Source: Opitutaceae bacterium (GTDB taxonomy: Bacteria; Verrucomicrobiota; Verrucomicrobiia; Opitutales; Opitutaceae). Taken from it: 64,000 nt of DNA. Position 1 is the stretch's first letter. Every line of letters starts with the position of its first letter. Below the pieces are notes generated by a model. It was not told the origin of the DNA. It worked only from the letters and a program-made list of their open reading frames with translations, and did not search any database. A program made the translations under genes and the position numbers. Where the stretch lies: contig JAGYIG010000005.1 of the NCBI GenBank assembly GCA_018402455.1, positions 62,001 to 126,000 on the forward strand, in the 5' to 3' direction. Below, piece after piece: positions 36,816 through 46,162 of this stretch.

Positions 36816-37628
36816 ATGGCTGCCGCGCAGTATCAGGTGGCGTTCTCCAGTCTCGGCTGTGCTGAGTTGGAGTTGTCGGAAGTAATGGAACTGGCCATCC
36901 GCCACCAGTTGTCGGCGGTGGAGTTGCGCACCCTTGGTGATCAGATCGACCTGCCCGGTTATTTTGCCCAACACTTCGGCGACCCCGGGGTGTTGGTGGA
37001 TTACGTGAACTCGACGGGAGTGAAGGTCGTGGCGTTGGATGCCTCGTGCCGGTTGATGGCTAGCGATGCGGAAGGTGAGGCGGAACTGCTGGCCCTCGCT
37101 CCTTGGGCGGAGGCTCTGGGAGGTATCCAGCTCCGGGTGTTCGACGGGGGTGAGCGACTGGATGAAGCCAGTATCGCTCAAGGCGTGGCGCGTTGGAATT
37201 GGTGGCAGCAACAGCGCGAGAAGCATGGCTGGAAAACTCAATTGATGATTGAGACGCACGATACGCTGGTAACCGGCAATGCGGTGCAGCGTTTCTTGGA
37301 TGCTGCGCCCGAGAGCACTGCGATATTGTGGGACGCCTTTCACACCTGGTCCAAAGGCGGCGAGGATCCGGAGCGAACGTGGTCGCAGATTCGAGATGCG
37401 GTGGTGCACATCCACGTCAAGGACGGCGTGGCGGGCGGCACCGAAGGGCGGGCATTCACCCACACCCTGCCGGGGGCGGGAGGGTTTCCCATGAGCGCCT
37501 TGAAAGAACGGTTGTTGCGCGACGGTTACCGGGGACCACTCAGTCTGGAGTGGGGCCGCCAATGGCACCCCTACCTGCCGCCGTTGGATCAAGCCCTGGC
37601 CGCCGCCCACGCCTCGGGGTGGTGGTAG
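36816..37628 (+). CDS. Sugar phosphate isomerase/epimerase family protein
   Basis: A 270-residue TIM-barrel protein of the xylose-isomerase-like AP2Ec family. Metal ligands are suggested by LMIETHDTL, ILWDAFHTW, VHIHVKDGV and SLEWGRQWHP. It starts two bases after the lyase stop, so it is cotranscribed and likely handles the released sugar or its 3-keto or uronate product by isomerisation or epimerisation. No signal peptide. Confidence 0.84.
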   Translation: MAAAQYQVAFSSLGCAELELSEVMELAIRHQLSAVELRTLGDQIDLPGYFAQHFGDPGVLVDYVNSTGVKVVALDASCRLMASDAEGEAELLALAPWAEALGGIQLRVFDGGERLDEASIAQGVARWNWWQQQREKHGWKTQLMIETHDTLVTGNAVQRFLDAAPESTAILWDAFHTWSKGGEDPERTWSQIRDAVVHIHVKDGVAGGTEGRAFTHTLPGAGGFPMSALKERLLRDGYRGPLSLEWGRQWHPYLPPLDQALAAAHASGWW

Positions 37629-37671
37629 CCGCCCGGTGCCCCGCCCCGCCCCGCCCCGCTCCCCCCGGAGT

Positions 37672-37692
37672 TTGTCATCTCGGAGATGACAA
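37672..37692. terminator. Hairpin between convergent genes
   Basis: TTGTCATCT-CGG-AGATGACAA, a perfect 9-bp stem, lies between the end of the isomerase gene (37628) and the end of the TetR gene (37694). There is no clear T-run on either strand, so termination is likely but not certain. Just upstream are four copies of a GCCCC/CCGCC-type pentanucleotide repeat. Confidence 0.5.
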
Positions 37693-37693
37693 G

Positions 37694-38338
37694 TCAGCTT
37701 GCCGTGGGCTGCCGCATGCCGGCGAGGAGGTAGTGGGTGGCGTTGGCGATACCGCGCTTGATGGCCGTGGGTGACCCGAGATTGCGTTTCAGCCCTTGGG
37801 ACAGGGTGTAGCGGTGGGAGACATAGACTTGGCAGATGCCGATGATGGTGATGAGGAGCTGATTCGCCTCCAGATCCGAGCGCCACTTTTTACCATCGGC
37901 CTCCCGTTTGATGGCGGCCTTGAGAAACTTCGTCACGTGGTCCTTGGACAGCGGGAATTTCGAATCCTTGATGCCCTCGCCATTATTGAGATTCTCCCAC
38001 CGGAGCAGCCGGGAATATTCGGGATGCTGCCGCGGGAACTCGAAGTAGACTTGGACCAGATTGAGCACGGCGGCCTCGAGGTCATCGGCCTGAGCGACAG
38101 CGTCATTTTCCATTTTAGCCAGTGCATGGAAGGCGAACTGAAGCGCTTCCTGATAGAGGAGAGCCTTGCTGGTGAAGTAGTGGTAGACCATGCGCTTGCT
38201 CACGCCGGCCCGGGTCACGATATCGTTCACGGAAACCCCGTCGAAACCCCGGGCGGAGAACAAGCTAATAGCGGTCCGCAAAAGGTGTTCCCGGGCATCA
38301 GTGGAACGGGGGACGGGGGACGAGGAACGGGCGGCCAT
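37694..38338 (-). CDS. TetR/AcrR family transcriptional regulator
   Basis: A 214-residue regulator. The N-terminal helix-turn-helix spans about residues 15-60 and contains ISLFSARGFDGVSVNDI and AGVSKRMVYHYFTSKALLY, the typical TetR pattern. The C-terminal ligand domain is all helical. The ATG at 38338 fits the domain start. It is the only transcription factor in the cluster and the natural candidate for binding the three GTAACC-N4-GGTTAC sites. No such site lies in front of its own gene, so it may not regulate itself in this way. TetR proteins are usually repressors released by a ligand, here probably a sugar breakdown product. Confidence 0.88.
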   Translation of the reverse strand: MAARSSSPVPRSTDAREHLLRTAISLFSARGFDGVSVNDIVTRAGVSKRMVYHYFTSKALLYQEALQFAFHALAKMENDAVAQADDLEAAVLNLVQVYFEFPRQHPEYSRLLRWENLNNGEGIKDSKFPLSKDHVTKFLKAAIKREADGKKWRSDLEANQLLITIIGICQVYVSHRYTLSQGLKRNLGSPTAIKRGIANATHYLLAGMRQPTAS

Positions 38339-38411
38339 GATACCCGGGGAAGTTTCGGCGGCAGTTATATGTTTGCAACGCGGAATCGGCCGTAGGGATG
38401 TTAGGGTTCTG

Positions 38412-39275
38412 GTGAGTGAGAATGAACCCATACTTCGAACGTTGACCGCGGCAGACCTCGACGCGTGCATGGCGCTTTCGACGGAAGCGCACTGGAATCA
38501 AACCGAGGAGGACTGGGCGCTCCTCTTGGAGCAGGCGGATCCGTGGGGGCTGGAACTGCCGGATGCCGGGGTGGTCGCCACGGCGGTGGGCTGGGATTTG
38601 TCACCCGCGAGCACTTGGATCAACATGGTATTGGTGACGGAATCTTGTCGAGGCCGCGGCTATGCGCGGCGGCTGATGCAGGCCGTGCTGGAGCGGGCGC
38701 GGGACCGAGGGATGGCCGCCGCTCTGGATGCCACGGTGTTTGGGGCTCCGGTTTACGAACGCCTAGGGTTTGCGGGAGACGATCGCCTGGTGCGGCTGAA
38801 ACGGGAGTCGGCGGTTTTGAAAGAGGTCGAGGTTTCGGGAAAGGCCACGGTGGTGCCAATGACGACGGGGGATATGGCCGAGGTGGAGGCGTTGGACCTG
38901 ATGGTCCTCGGGGCTCGCCGATCGGGGATGTTACAGTGCTGGCGGGAACGTTTGCCGAGGGCGGCGTGGTGCCAGCGGGCGGCGGGCGGCGAGCTGATCG
39001 GGTTTGTGCTTGGTCGACTCGGACGGGTGGCCACGCAAGTGGGGCCGCTGATTGCTCAGGATATCGCCGGTGCCCGGGCTTTGTTGGGGGCGGTCCTTTC
39101 CGCGGGCGCGGCGACCATGATCGACGTGCCCGTCAAGCAGGAGACTTTGATCGAACTGCTTCAGGGTGAGGGGTTTCGGGCAGAGCGGGAGTTCCGCCGG
39201 ATGGCTACGGTGGGAGGTCAGTTGCCGTCGGATTGGTCCCGCTATTTTGCCGCGGCGGGCCCGGACTTCGCCTAG
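38412..39275 (+). CDS. GNAT family N-acetyltransferase
   Basis: A protein of about 287 residues starting at GTG 38412 (MSENEPILRTLTAADLDAC). The acetyl-CoA-binding block is ESCRGRGYARRLMQAVLERARDRG, with the Q/RxxGxG/A loop, followed by APVYERLGF. A second, diverged domain of about 130 residues follows, so the layout is a tandem GNAT. It diverges from the tetR gene with 73 bases between. Substrate unknown. Confidence 0.8.
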   Translation: MSENEPILRTLTAADLDACMALSTEAHWNQTEEDWALLLEQADPWGLELPDAGVVATAVGWDLSPASTWINMVLVTESCRGRGYARRLMQAVLERARDRGMAAALDATVFGAPVYERLGFAGDDRLVRLKRESAVLKEVEVSGKATVVPMTTGDMAEVEALDLMVLGARRSGMLQCWRERLPRAAWCQRAAGGELIGFVLGRLGRVATQVGPLIAQDIAGARALLGAVLSAGAATMIDVPVKQETLIELLQGEGFRAEREFRRMATVGGQLPSDWSRYFAAAGPDFA

Positions 39276-39281
39276 CCGGTT

Positions 39282-40115
39282 CTAAAGCTCAAAACGCAGT
39301 CCATCCGTGGCCGCGAAGATTTTGCCTTCGGGGTGAATGCCCCGCACGGTTTGGGCCATGGATTCGGCCACGTGGGGATCGTCGGTGAAGCTCTCCATGA
39401 CGAAGTGTTTCAACACGACCTGTTTGGCGCCGGCATCGCGGGCGATCTGGCCCACATCCTCCGGCGTAATATGCCAGCCCCCGAAGGCCACCGACTCGTA
39501 AAAGGCCTTGGTGCCGGAGCATTCGATGAGCAGGAGGTCCGCATCGCGGCAGAACTCGACCAGCCGTTGGTCGGGCTCGGAGTCGCTGGTGATCACCACG
39601 ACTTTGTCGCCGATTGTGATGCGGTAGTTCCAGTTGGCCAAGCCGGCGTGGGCGGTGGCCAAGGCTTCGATTTGATACTGGCTTTTGCCGTAAACCAAAC
39701 CCTCGGAAGTGATTTCGGTCGCCGCCCAGTCCAAGTTGTCCCGCACGCGATTGCCATGGGAAATCCGACTGTTCACATCGTCGACGTAGGCCTGCCGCAC
39801 GCCGGTTTCGAGAAAGTGGCTGGTTCCCCGGGGCCCAAAAATGGGCAGACGACCCTCGCGACCATTGTTCCAAGAGAGGAGTAGGAGCAGGGGGAGGTCG
39901 CAGATATGATCAAAGTGCAGGTGGGTCAGGTAGACCTCATCGATGGACTCCACGGGGGTGCCCAGACGGTGCAGGTTGTGCACCGCGCAGCGCCCGCAAT
40001 CGAAGAGCAGCTGGCGGTCATCGATGGTGACGAGGTAGCAGGGACCCCCGCGCTCGGGCAGGGCGCGGACGGCGCCACTGCCAATGACTTGGACGGAAAC
40101 AGAAGAAGATGACAT
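39282..40115 (-). CDS. MBL-fold metallo-hydrolase
   Basis: A 277-residue metallo-beta-lactamase-fold enzyme. The zinc motif HLHFDH follows VYLTHLHFDHICDLPLLL. Further ligands are likely at ATAHAGL, TSDSEPD (metal-bridging Asp) and VLKHFVME. It resembles the RNase Z/arylsulfatase-like branch, which acts on esters or phosphodiesters. Operator site 3 lies 19 bases upstream of its start, so it belongs to the same regulon as the lyase and the symporter, though its role there is unknown. Confidence 0.88.
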   Translation of the reverse strand: MSSSSVSVQVIGSGAVRALPERGGPCYLVTIDDRQLLFDCGRCAVHNLHRLGTPVESIDEVYLTHLHFDHICDLPLLLLLSWNNGREGRLPIFGPRGTSHFLETGVRQAYVDDVNSRISHGNRVRDNLDWAATEITSEGLVYGKSQYQIEALATAHAGLANWNYRITIGDKVVVITSDSEPDQRLVEFCRDADLLLIECSGTKAFYESVAFGGWHITPEDVGQIARDAGAKQVVLKHFVMESFTDDPHVAESMAQTVRGIHPEGKIFAATDGLRFEL

Positions 40116-40133
40116 GGCAAAACGAGGGTTGGA

Positions 40134-40149
40134 GTAACCGATTGGTTAC
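40134..40149. promoter_or_regulatory. TetR-type operator palindrome, site 3
   Basis: GTAACC-GATT-GGTTAC directly upstream of the MBL-fold hydrolase (start 40115). It differs from site 2 by a single spacer base. A bound protein here would overlap the promoter or the first transcribed bases. Confidence 0.7.
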
Positions 40150-40248
40150 ATTAGAGCGCGGTGCGGGGGTGTCAATGCGGGGGACGTTCTGCTGGGTGGG
40201 GGGACGTTTTTTCTGCAACTTTTTCCCGGGGGCGGGGTTCTTCTGGTC

Positions 40249-40551
40249 ATGAAGACCTTTTTCCTAGTCGTGCTGAAGATTGTGCTCGTGGCGGCGGTCC
40301 TGTGGTGGTTGCTGCACCATGCGCCCCAAGTGATGGCCCCCGTGGTGGGAGTGGTGCTGACGCTGATGGGGTTCGTCTTCGCCTTGGTCATGGCCTTGAC
40401 CGTTGGGGCGACGATGGGCTTGGCCCTGCTGATCGCCTTGGGGGTGGTGGCCTGCGTCATTGCCGCCGCGCTGGCCCCCATCTGGTTACCATTGTTGGCG
40501 ATTCTGGGTCTGGTGATGCTATTTCGTCCGAGACCAAACCAACGCGCCTAG
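40249..40551 (+). CDS. Small membrane protein, about 100 residues
   Basis: Three or four hydrophobic segments fill nearly the whole protein (MKTFFLVVLKIVLVAAVLWW, GVVLTLMGFVFALVMALTVG and a C-terminal helix ending in FRPRPNQRA). The positive C-terminus suggests it ends in the cytoplasm. No family recognised. It diverges from the MBL gene and could be read from the other side of operator site 3. Confidence 0.6.
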   Translation: MKTFFLVVLKIVLVAAVLWWLLHHAPQVMAPVVGVVLTLMGFVFALVMALTVGATMGLALLIALGVVACVIAAALAPIWLPLLAILGLVMLFRPRPNQRA

Positions 40552-40566
40552 TGCGCCGCCGGATTA

Positions 40567-41094
40567 TTATTCGAAGTAGGCCGCGCCGCCGGTTTCGGCG
40601 AGGGGCATACAGCCATTGTAGCCGCCGGGAACCGGGTCCCACATGAATCCGGATTTTGCCGCCGCTTCCGAGGTGAAGTAGCCCAGGAAGGTGAGCGAAC
40701 GGAATTCGCGTAGCCAAGATTTACCGGGCGCCTCATCCGCCGTGGCAATGGCCCGGATGAGGTCGTCTTGAGCGGATGGGGCCAGGGAATCGAATTCTCC
40801 GTGTTCCAGCGCGGTCAGGCCGGTGCGCAGGCGGTTGCGTCCCTCTGCCGAGGTGAAGAGGCCATAAGCGACGTCGATAAACGGGGGGACGCCGGCATCG
40901 ATGGCACCGGGAGTGTCGCTGGCGGGCAGCAGGCGTTCCGCCAAAGCGGCGACCACCTGATACTGGGATGCAGTGAGGTAGCGCGGGGCGGAGGACGCGT
41001 CGGCCATTCCGGCGAGTGCCCGGGTGAGGGTACCCGGGGAGGCGGCTACACCGAAGAGCAGGGCCGTGTGTTTGAGGGCGTCGCGTCGGTTCAT
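40567..41094 (-). CDS. Gluconate 2-dehydrogenase subunit 3 family protein
   Basis: A 175-residue small subunit with a Tat-like signal (MNRRDALKHTALLFGVAAS). The core YLTASQYQVVAALAERLLPASDTPGA with DVAYGLF is typical of the subunit 3 family, and FREFRSLTFLGYFTSE-type residues occur near the end (here LREFRSLTFLGYFTSE). In known complexes this subunit carries the partner flavoprotein out through the Tat system. It starts 5 bases after the GMC oxidoreductase stop, so the two form a dehydrogenase. Confidence 0.88.
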   Translation of the reverse strand: MNRRDALKHTALLFGVAASPGTLTRALAGMADASSAPRYLTASQYQVVAALAERLLPASDTPGAIDAGVPPFIDVAYGLFTSAEGRNRLRTGLTALEHGEFDSLAPSAQDDLIRAIATADEAPGKSWLREFRSLTFLGYFTSEAAAKSGFMWDPVPGGYNGCMPLAETGGAAYFE

Positions 41095-41099
41095 GGCAA

Positions 41100-42812
41100 T
41101 CAGAGGTTGTGGTGGTTGAGTTCGTTGACGGCGTGATCGGCCGCCCGGGCGGTGAATGCCATGTAGGTGAGGGATGGGTTCACACAGGCTGAGGAAGTCA
41201 TAAAGGCGCCATCGGTCACAAACACGTTGGGCACGGCGTGCACTTGGTTGTGGCCGTTGAGCACGGAAGTCCGGGGGTCGCGACCCATGCGTGCTGTGCC
41301 CATTTCATGGATACAGAGTCCGGGTGCGCTGGTGGGGTCGTCGAAGCCGGTGACATCCTGCAGGCCCGAGGCTTCGAGCATTTCGATAGCGGAGGCCTGC
41401 ATGTCCTTGCGCATGAGGTGTTCATTTTCCTTGAACTCGCAGTCGAAGGTGACGGTGGGCAGGCCCCATTTGTCGGTTTGGTCGTGGTTCAGATAAATCC
41501 GGTTGTCGTGGTAGGGCAGGTGTTCGCCCCAGGAGCCGATGCCCATCCGCCACCCGCCCGGGGCAAAGAGGTCCGCCTTGAGGTCTTGGCCGAAGCGGGC
41601 CAGCTCTGCGACGCCGCGGGTCCAGTTGGTGCGACTGGCGCCCCCTTGGTAGCCAAAACCGCGCACGTAGTCCTGGCGATCGCTCCTGCCATCACCGAGG
41701 TTGCGGAACCGGGGGATGTAGATGCTGGTGGGGCGGCGGCCCTTGTAATACCTGTCCTCGAAGCCGTCGGAGCGGCCGGAGGCTCCCACCTTGAAGTGGT
41801 GATCCATCAAGTTGTGGCCCAGTTCGCCGGAGTCGTTGCCCATGCCGGTGGGAAAGCGGTCGGACTTCGAATTCAGGAGAATCGACGTGGAGGCAATGGC
41901 GGAGGCGCACAGGAAGATCACCTTCGCGAAATACTCCCTGGCCTCACCGGTTTCGGCATCGAGGATGCGCACGCCCCGAGCCTTGCCGCGGTCGGCATCG
42001 TAGAGGATCTCAGAGACGATGGAGAACGGTCGCAGCGTCAGGCGCCCGGTGGCGTAGGCGGCCGGCAGGGTGGAAGAGTTGCTGGAGAAGTAGGCCCCGT
42101 AGGGGCAACCGCGGCTGCATCGGTCGCGGTATTGGCAGCTGCCACGGCCGAGGTGGGCTTGGGAAAGGTTGGCGACGCGCGCGTGGATGAGTTTTCGCCC
42201 GCCGAAGGATTGCTCGATCCGTGCCTGCACGTGTTTTTCCAGGCAGTTCATTTCGAAGGGGGGGAGGAACTCGCCGTCGGGGAGTTGAGGGAGGCCCTCG
42301 TTTTGACCACTGATGCCGGCGAAACGTTCGGCGTGATCATACCAAGGTTTGATTTCGGCGTAGCGAATGGGCCAATCAACGCCGAATCCGTCCTTGGCGT
42401 TGGCTTCGAAATCAAGATCTCCGAGACGGTAGGACTGACGGCCCCACATGAGGGAACGTCCGCCGACATGATAGCCCCGGCACCAGTCGAACGGCTTGTT
42501 CTCCGAATAGGGGTTGTCGATGTCGTCGACGAACCAGTGGGCGGTGGACTCGCGGGTGGTGTAGCCGGTGCGACTTTGCTTGGCTTGGCGCTCGCGCGAT
42601 TTTTGGGATATGGTATCGCGGCCCTCGAACTCCCATTTTTCCATCATCGCGGTGGGGTAGTCGCCGTGTTTCACGTCCCGGCCGCGCTCGAGAACGAGGG
42701 TGCGCAGGCCTTTTTCGGTGAGTTCTTTGGCGGCCCAGCCGCCACTGATGCCGGAACCCACCACGATGGCGTCATAGGTGTTCTCAGCGGTTCCCTTGGT
42801 GGAGACATTCAT
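41100..42812 (-). CDS. GMC family FAD-dependent oxidoreductase
   Basis: A 570-residue flavoprotein. The FAD-binding Rossmann motif is VVGSGISGGWAAKELTEKG at the N-terminus, with the matching FAD block GGRSLMWGRQSYR. A cysteine-rich insert (CQYRDRCSRGCPYGAY) resembles the iron-sulfur-binding type seen in gluconate and glycoside dehydrogenase large subunits. The C-terminal GMC motif is HEMGTARMGRDPRTSVLN and VNPSLTYMAF. With subunit 3 it probably oxidises a sugar at C3 (3-keto-glycoside formation); that role is inferred from the family and from the DUF1080 gene at the right edge. Confidence 0.9.
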   Translation of the reverse strand: MNVSTKGTAENTYDAIVVGSGISGGWAAKELTEKGLRTLVLERGRDVKHGDYPTAMMEKWEFEGRDTISQKSRERQAKQSRTGYTTRESTAHWFVDDIDNPYSENKPFDWCRGYHVGGRSLMWGRQSYRLGDLDFEANAKDGFGVDWPIRYAEIKPWYDHAERFAGISGQNEGLPQLPDGEFLPPFEMNCLEKHVQARIEQSFGGRKLIHARVANLSQAHLGRGSCQYRDRCSRGCPYGAYFSSNSSTLPAAYATGRLTLRPFSIVSEILYDADRGKARGVRILDAETGEAREYFAKVIFLCASAIASTSILLNSKSDRFPTGMGNDSGELGHNLMDHHFKVGASGRSDGFEDRYYKGRRPTSIYIPRFRNLGDGRSDRQDYVRGFGYQGGASRTNWTRGVAELARFGQDLKADLFAPGGWRMGIGSWGEHLPYHDNRIYLNHDQTDKWGLPTVTFDCEFKENEHLMRKDMQASAIEMLEASGLQDVTGFDDPTSAPGLCIHEMGTARMGRDPRTSVLNGHNQVHAVPNVFVTDGAFMTSSACVNPSLTYMAFTARAADHAVNELNHHNL

Positions 42813-42978
42813 GGGTTTAACACTTGGGGTGGGGCTGAATCGTCATCAGCGCAGAGGAGGCGGGTTGCCAAGATGCCAGCGGTGCGAAAGCAGCGGCAAC
42901 CCTGATTATCGCGATCCGCTTAAAGTCAGTCCGGCCGTCGGCGGCGAAGGGTGGTCCGGACAACCGGCGGAAGCGGCC

Positions 42979-45900
42979 CTAGACCGTCGAGTCGCTGGCT
43001 GTGTCGGACGGGGACGTTTTGGCCAGTGCGCTGCGGGCAACGGTGCCGGCCCAGTTGCGCAGATCATCCAAGAGGATATAGAACAGGGGCACGATCAGGA
43101 GCGTGAGCACGGTGGAAAACAGGAGTCCGCCGATCATGGCCCGGCCCATCGGGGCATAGGGCATACCGATCATTTCGGAGCCGCCCAGGGCCATCGGGAG
43201 CAAGCCGCAGATGGTCGTGCAGGTCGTCATGAGGATGGGGCGGAGACGATGTTGTCCCGCCTGCACGAGGGCCGCGATGCGTGCCTTGCCTTCCTGGCGC
43301 AAGCGATTGGTGAGATCGACCAACACGATGGCGTTGTTCACCACCACGCCGATCAAGATGACCATGCCGATCATCGCCATCATGCTCATATCCGTCTTAG
43401 TGATAAAGAGCGCCCACCAGACGCCGAGAAAGGAGAAGGGCACGGCGATGATGACCGCCAGCGGCAGGATGAACGATTCGAACAACACGCCCATCAAGAG
43501 AAACACCAGGGTGACCGAGAGAATCATCGCAAACATCTGGGCCTCGTTGGACTCCTGCAGGCGCACAAACCGGACGCCCTTGTCCCACCGGTAACCGGGG
43601 GGCATGTTGAAGCCCTCCATGACTTCATCAACCTTCTCATAAACCGCGTTCGTGTCCTTGCGGTCCACGATGGCGGTCACGCTGAGGTTGGTTTTGCGGT
43701 CAGTGCGTCGGAAAAAGTTGAGCGTCTGGCTGAATTCGAGCTCCGCCAAAGATTCAAGGGGGACCTCCTGGCCGCTCTCCGTCCTGAAGGTCATCGCTTT
43801 GAGGTCGGCGAGGTCCTGATCCTCAGCGTCCTCCAACTGGATATCGATGTCCACCTCGCGTCCGTCCGGGGTATAGAATCGGCCGATCTCCCGCGGGCGC
43901 AGAGCGGCCGCAATCGTGGCGGAAATCTCCATGGGATTGATGCCGAGCTCGCGCGCCCGGTCCCGGTTGACCACCACGCGCAGTTCCTCGCCGTCGCGCT
44001 CCATGTCGGATTCGACGCTGAGGGTTTCGGGGATGGTGCGGATTCTTTCGACGGCGTCCTTCACGTAGGCGACGAGGGTGGCGGTGTCATCGCCGTAGAG
44101 TTCGATGGTCACCCGGCCTTGACCCTCGCTGTCGCCACCGCCCCAACGTCCGGCGCGCATGATGACCCCGGGCGGCACTTGGAAATTTTCCCGCAAATCC
44201 TCAAGGATTTCGCCTCTGGTCATGAGGGCGGTGCGTTGGCCGGTGCCGATCATGATGTTGTTCCAGACCACCTCATACCATTCGGTGGGTTGATTGTCGG
44301 CGAAACGACCTTCCAGCCGAGCGTAGCCGCGGGAGAAGCTGGAGGACACCGCGTTGATGTTGTATCTCTCCCGCCGATCGAGCAGGAACTGCTCGGCGGT
44401 GGTCATGAAGGCGGTGGTTTCTTCGAAGCTGTTGCCGGAAGGGGGGTAGAAGTAGACGCGGAAAGAGTCGTTATCGCCGCCGCCACCCTCGCTGGATTGC
44501 TTCACCCCATTGATCGGAATCGCGATGGTGGCAAACGCGAGGAGGACCAGCAGGCCGGCTTCGAGGCGGTGATTGAGCACCCAGTGGAGCGCGTGGGTGT
44601 AGCGCTGGCGCAACCAGCCGATGGATTGGGGCTCGGCGTGTTGGTGTCCGCGGGAAAAACGCTTGGTTGCGAGGGGGATGAACACCAGCGCGATGAACAA
44701 GGAGGCGACCAGGGAGAACACTACTGGCAGGCCGATGCGCAGCATCCAAAACGAGAACTCCGCGTCGTCGCTCATGAGGATGAGTGGCATAAAAACAACG
44801 ACCGTGGTGAGGGTCGCCATCGTCACGGCCAGTCCCACTTCGCCCGCGCCATTGATGGCGGCGCTGTCCGCCGACTCGCCGCCCTGACGTTTGCGATAGA
44901 TGTTCTCGACGATGACAATGGCGTTGTCGACGACGAGACCGACGCTGAGCAGCAGTCCCATCATGGTGGCCATATTGAGAGACCATCCCATGAAGTAGAT
45001 GACGATCACGGTGCACAGCAGCGAAAGGGGAATGGCCAGCGTGAGAATACCGGTCATGCGGGGAGCCCGCAGGAAGGCGAAAATCACCATCGCCGCGAAG
45101 GCGCCTCCCCAAAGACCGGTCGACTTCAGGTTGTCGATCGACTCGCGCACGTGTTTGCCCTGGTCCCAGAACACGCTGTATTCCATCCCCCGCAGGTAGG
45201 GGTGGTCCATCAAGTCTTGGAGGGCGAGATGCACCTCCTGCGAAATTTGCTCGATATTGGCCGACGACTCCCGGGTGACCTCCAGGCCGATTGCAGGCTC
45301 GCCGTTGATGCGGTAGGCTCGCCGGTTGTTCTCGTCGGATTGGTAGGCGACCCGCGCCACATCGGCCAGGGTCAGCCGATGTTCCGGGTCGATGACAATG
45401 CTCTCGATCTGCTCCACCGTTTCAAAGCGGCCGACTGAGCGCACGTAGACCTTGGAACCGCCCTCGCGCACGAAGCCACTGGAGAGGGAGAAGTTCTGAT
45501 CGCGCAGTTTCTGCACCAGGTCATTGGGATTGATGCGGTGGCTGCGCAGCCGCTCCTCGATCAGGTCGATCTGCACTTCCTTGCTGCGGAAGCCGTGGGA
45601 ATCGAGGTTGCCCACCCCATCGATACGACGGATGGCGGGCTCGACGATTGTCTGCATGGCATAGGCCACGTCCTCCACCTCATCCGGCATGTTGATCACC
45701 ATATACATGATGGGGATGTCGTTTTCATCCCATCGGCGCACATAGATCTGCTCCAAGTCATCGGGCATCTCCGGCATCAACCGATCCATGCGATCGCGCA
45801 AATCGGCGTAGGCGGTTTCGAGATCGGTGTCGTTTTGAAACCCGACCCGGATAAACACGCCGCCACTGCGCACGTAGGAGTTGATTCGTTTCACCCCGCT

Positions 45901-46149
45901 CACGGTGCCGATCATGTCCTCCATCGGGCGCGCGATCTTTTCCTCAATGTCCCCGGCACTCGCGTTGCGGTAGTTGGCGAATACCCCGAGATTTTTCTCA
46001 TCCATCCCCTCCGGAAAGAGGGCCACCGGCAGCCGCAGATTGGCGATCACGCCGAGCACGAGGATAGCGCACAGGATCATCACCACGGTCACGGGTCGCC
46101 GCACGGAAAACGTCGGCAGAAGGTAGGCGAGGGGGGTGCGGCGGCGCAT
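42979..46149 (-). CDS. Efflux RND transporter permease (second of pair)
   Basis: A 1056-residue RND pump beginning MRRRTPLAYLLPTFSVRRPV at 46149. Family blocks are LPVALFPEGMDEKNLGVFANY after helix 1, GLVVDNAIVIVENIY in helix 4 with the relay Asp followed by Asn, and VILIGVVVNNAIVLVDLTNRLR in helix 10. It begins 13 bases after the stop of the 1295-residue permease. Two different permeases with one adaptor resemble the MdtABC arrangement, in which the two form a mixed trimer; that this pair does so is an inference. Confidence 0.92.
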   Translation of the reverse strand: MRRRTPLAYLLPTFSVRRPVTVVMILCAILVLGVIANLRLPVALFPEGMDEKNLGVFANYRNASAGDIEEKIARPMEDMIGTVSGVKRINSYVRSGGVFIRVGFQNDTDLETAYADLRDRMDRLMPEMPDDLEQIYVRRWDENDIPIMYMVINMPDEVEDVAYAMQTIVEPAIRRIDGVGNLDSHGFRSKEVQIDLIEERLRSHRINPNDLVQKLRDQNFSLSSGFVREGGSKVYVRSVGRFETVEQIESIVIDPEHRLTLADVARVAYQSDENNRRAYRINGEPAIGLEVTRESSANIEQISQEVHLALQDLMDHPYLRGMEYSVFWDQGKHVRESIDNLKSTGLWGGAFAAMVIFAFLRAPRMTGILTLAIPLSLLCTVIVIYFMGWSLNMATMMGLLLSVGLVVDNAIVIVENIYRKRQGGESADSAAINGAGEVGLAVTMATLTTVVVFMPLILMSDDAEFSFWMLRIGLPVVFSLVASLFIALVFIPLATKRFSRGHQHAEPQSIGWLRQRYTHALHWVLNHRLEAGLLVLLAFATIAIPINGVKQSSEGGGGDNDSFRVYFYPPSGNSFEETTAFMTTAEQFLLDRRERYNINAVSSSFSRGYARLEGRFADNQPTEWYEVVWNNIMIGTGQRTALMTRGEILEDLRENFQVPPGVIMRAGRWGGGDSEGQGRVTIELYGDDTATLVAYVKDAVERIRTIPETLSVESDMERDGEELRVVVNRDRARELGINPMEISATIAAALRPREIGRFYTPDGREVDIDIQLEDAEDQDLADLKAMTFRTESGQEVPLESLAELEFSQTLNFFRRTDRKTNLSVTAIVDRKDTNAVYEKVDEVMEGFNMPPGYRWDKGVRFVRLQESNEAQMFAMILSVTLVFLLMGVLFESFILPLAVIIAVPFSFLGVWWALFITKTDMSMMAMIGMVILIGVVVNNAIVLVDLTNRLRQEGKARIAALVQAGQHRLRPILMTTCTTICGLLPMALGGSEMIGMPYAPMGRAMIGGLLFSTVLTLLIVPLFYILLDDLRNWAGTVARSALAKTSPSDTASDSTV

Positions 46150-46162
46150 GGCGGGAGAAGGG

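Noticed and set aside
37636-37662. CCCCG pentanucleotide run as a CRISPR-like or origin repeat
   Set aside because: Only four short tandem units with no spacers. It is a simple-sequence run in a gene end.
42778-45438. 886-residue open frame on the plus strand
   Set aside because: Antisense shadow of the second RND permease and its flank. GC-rich genes leave long open frames on the opposite strand.
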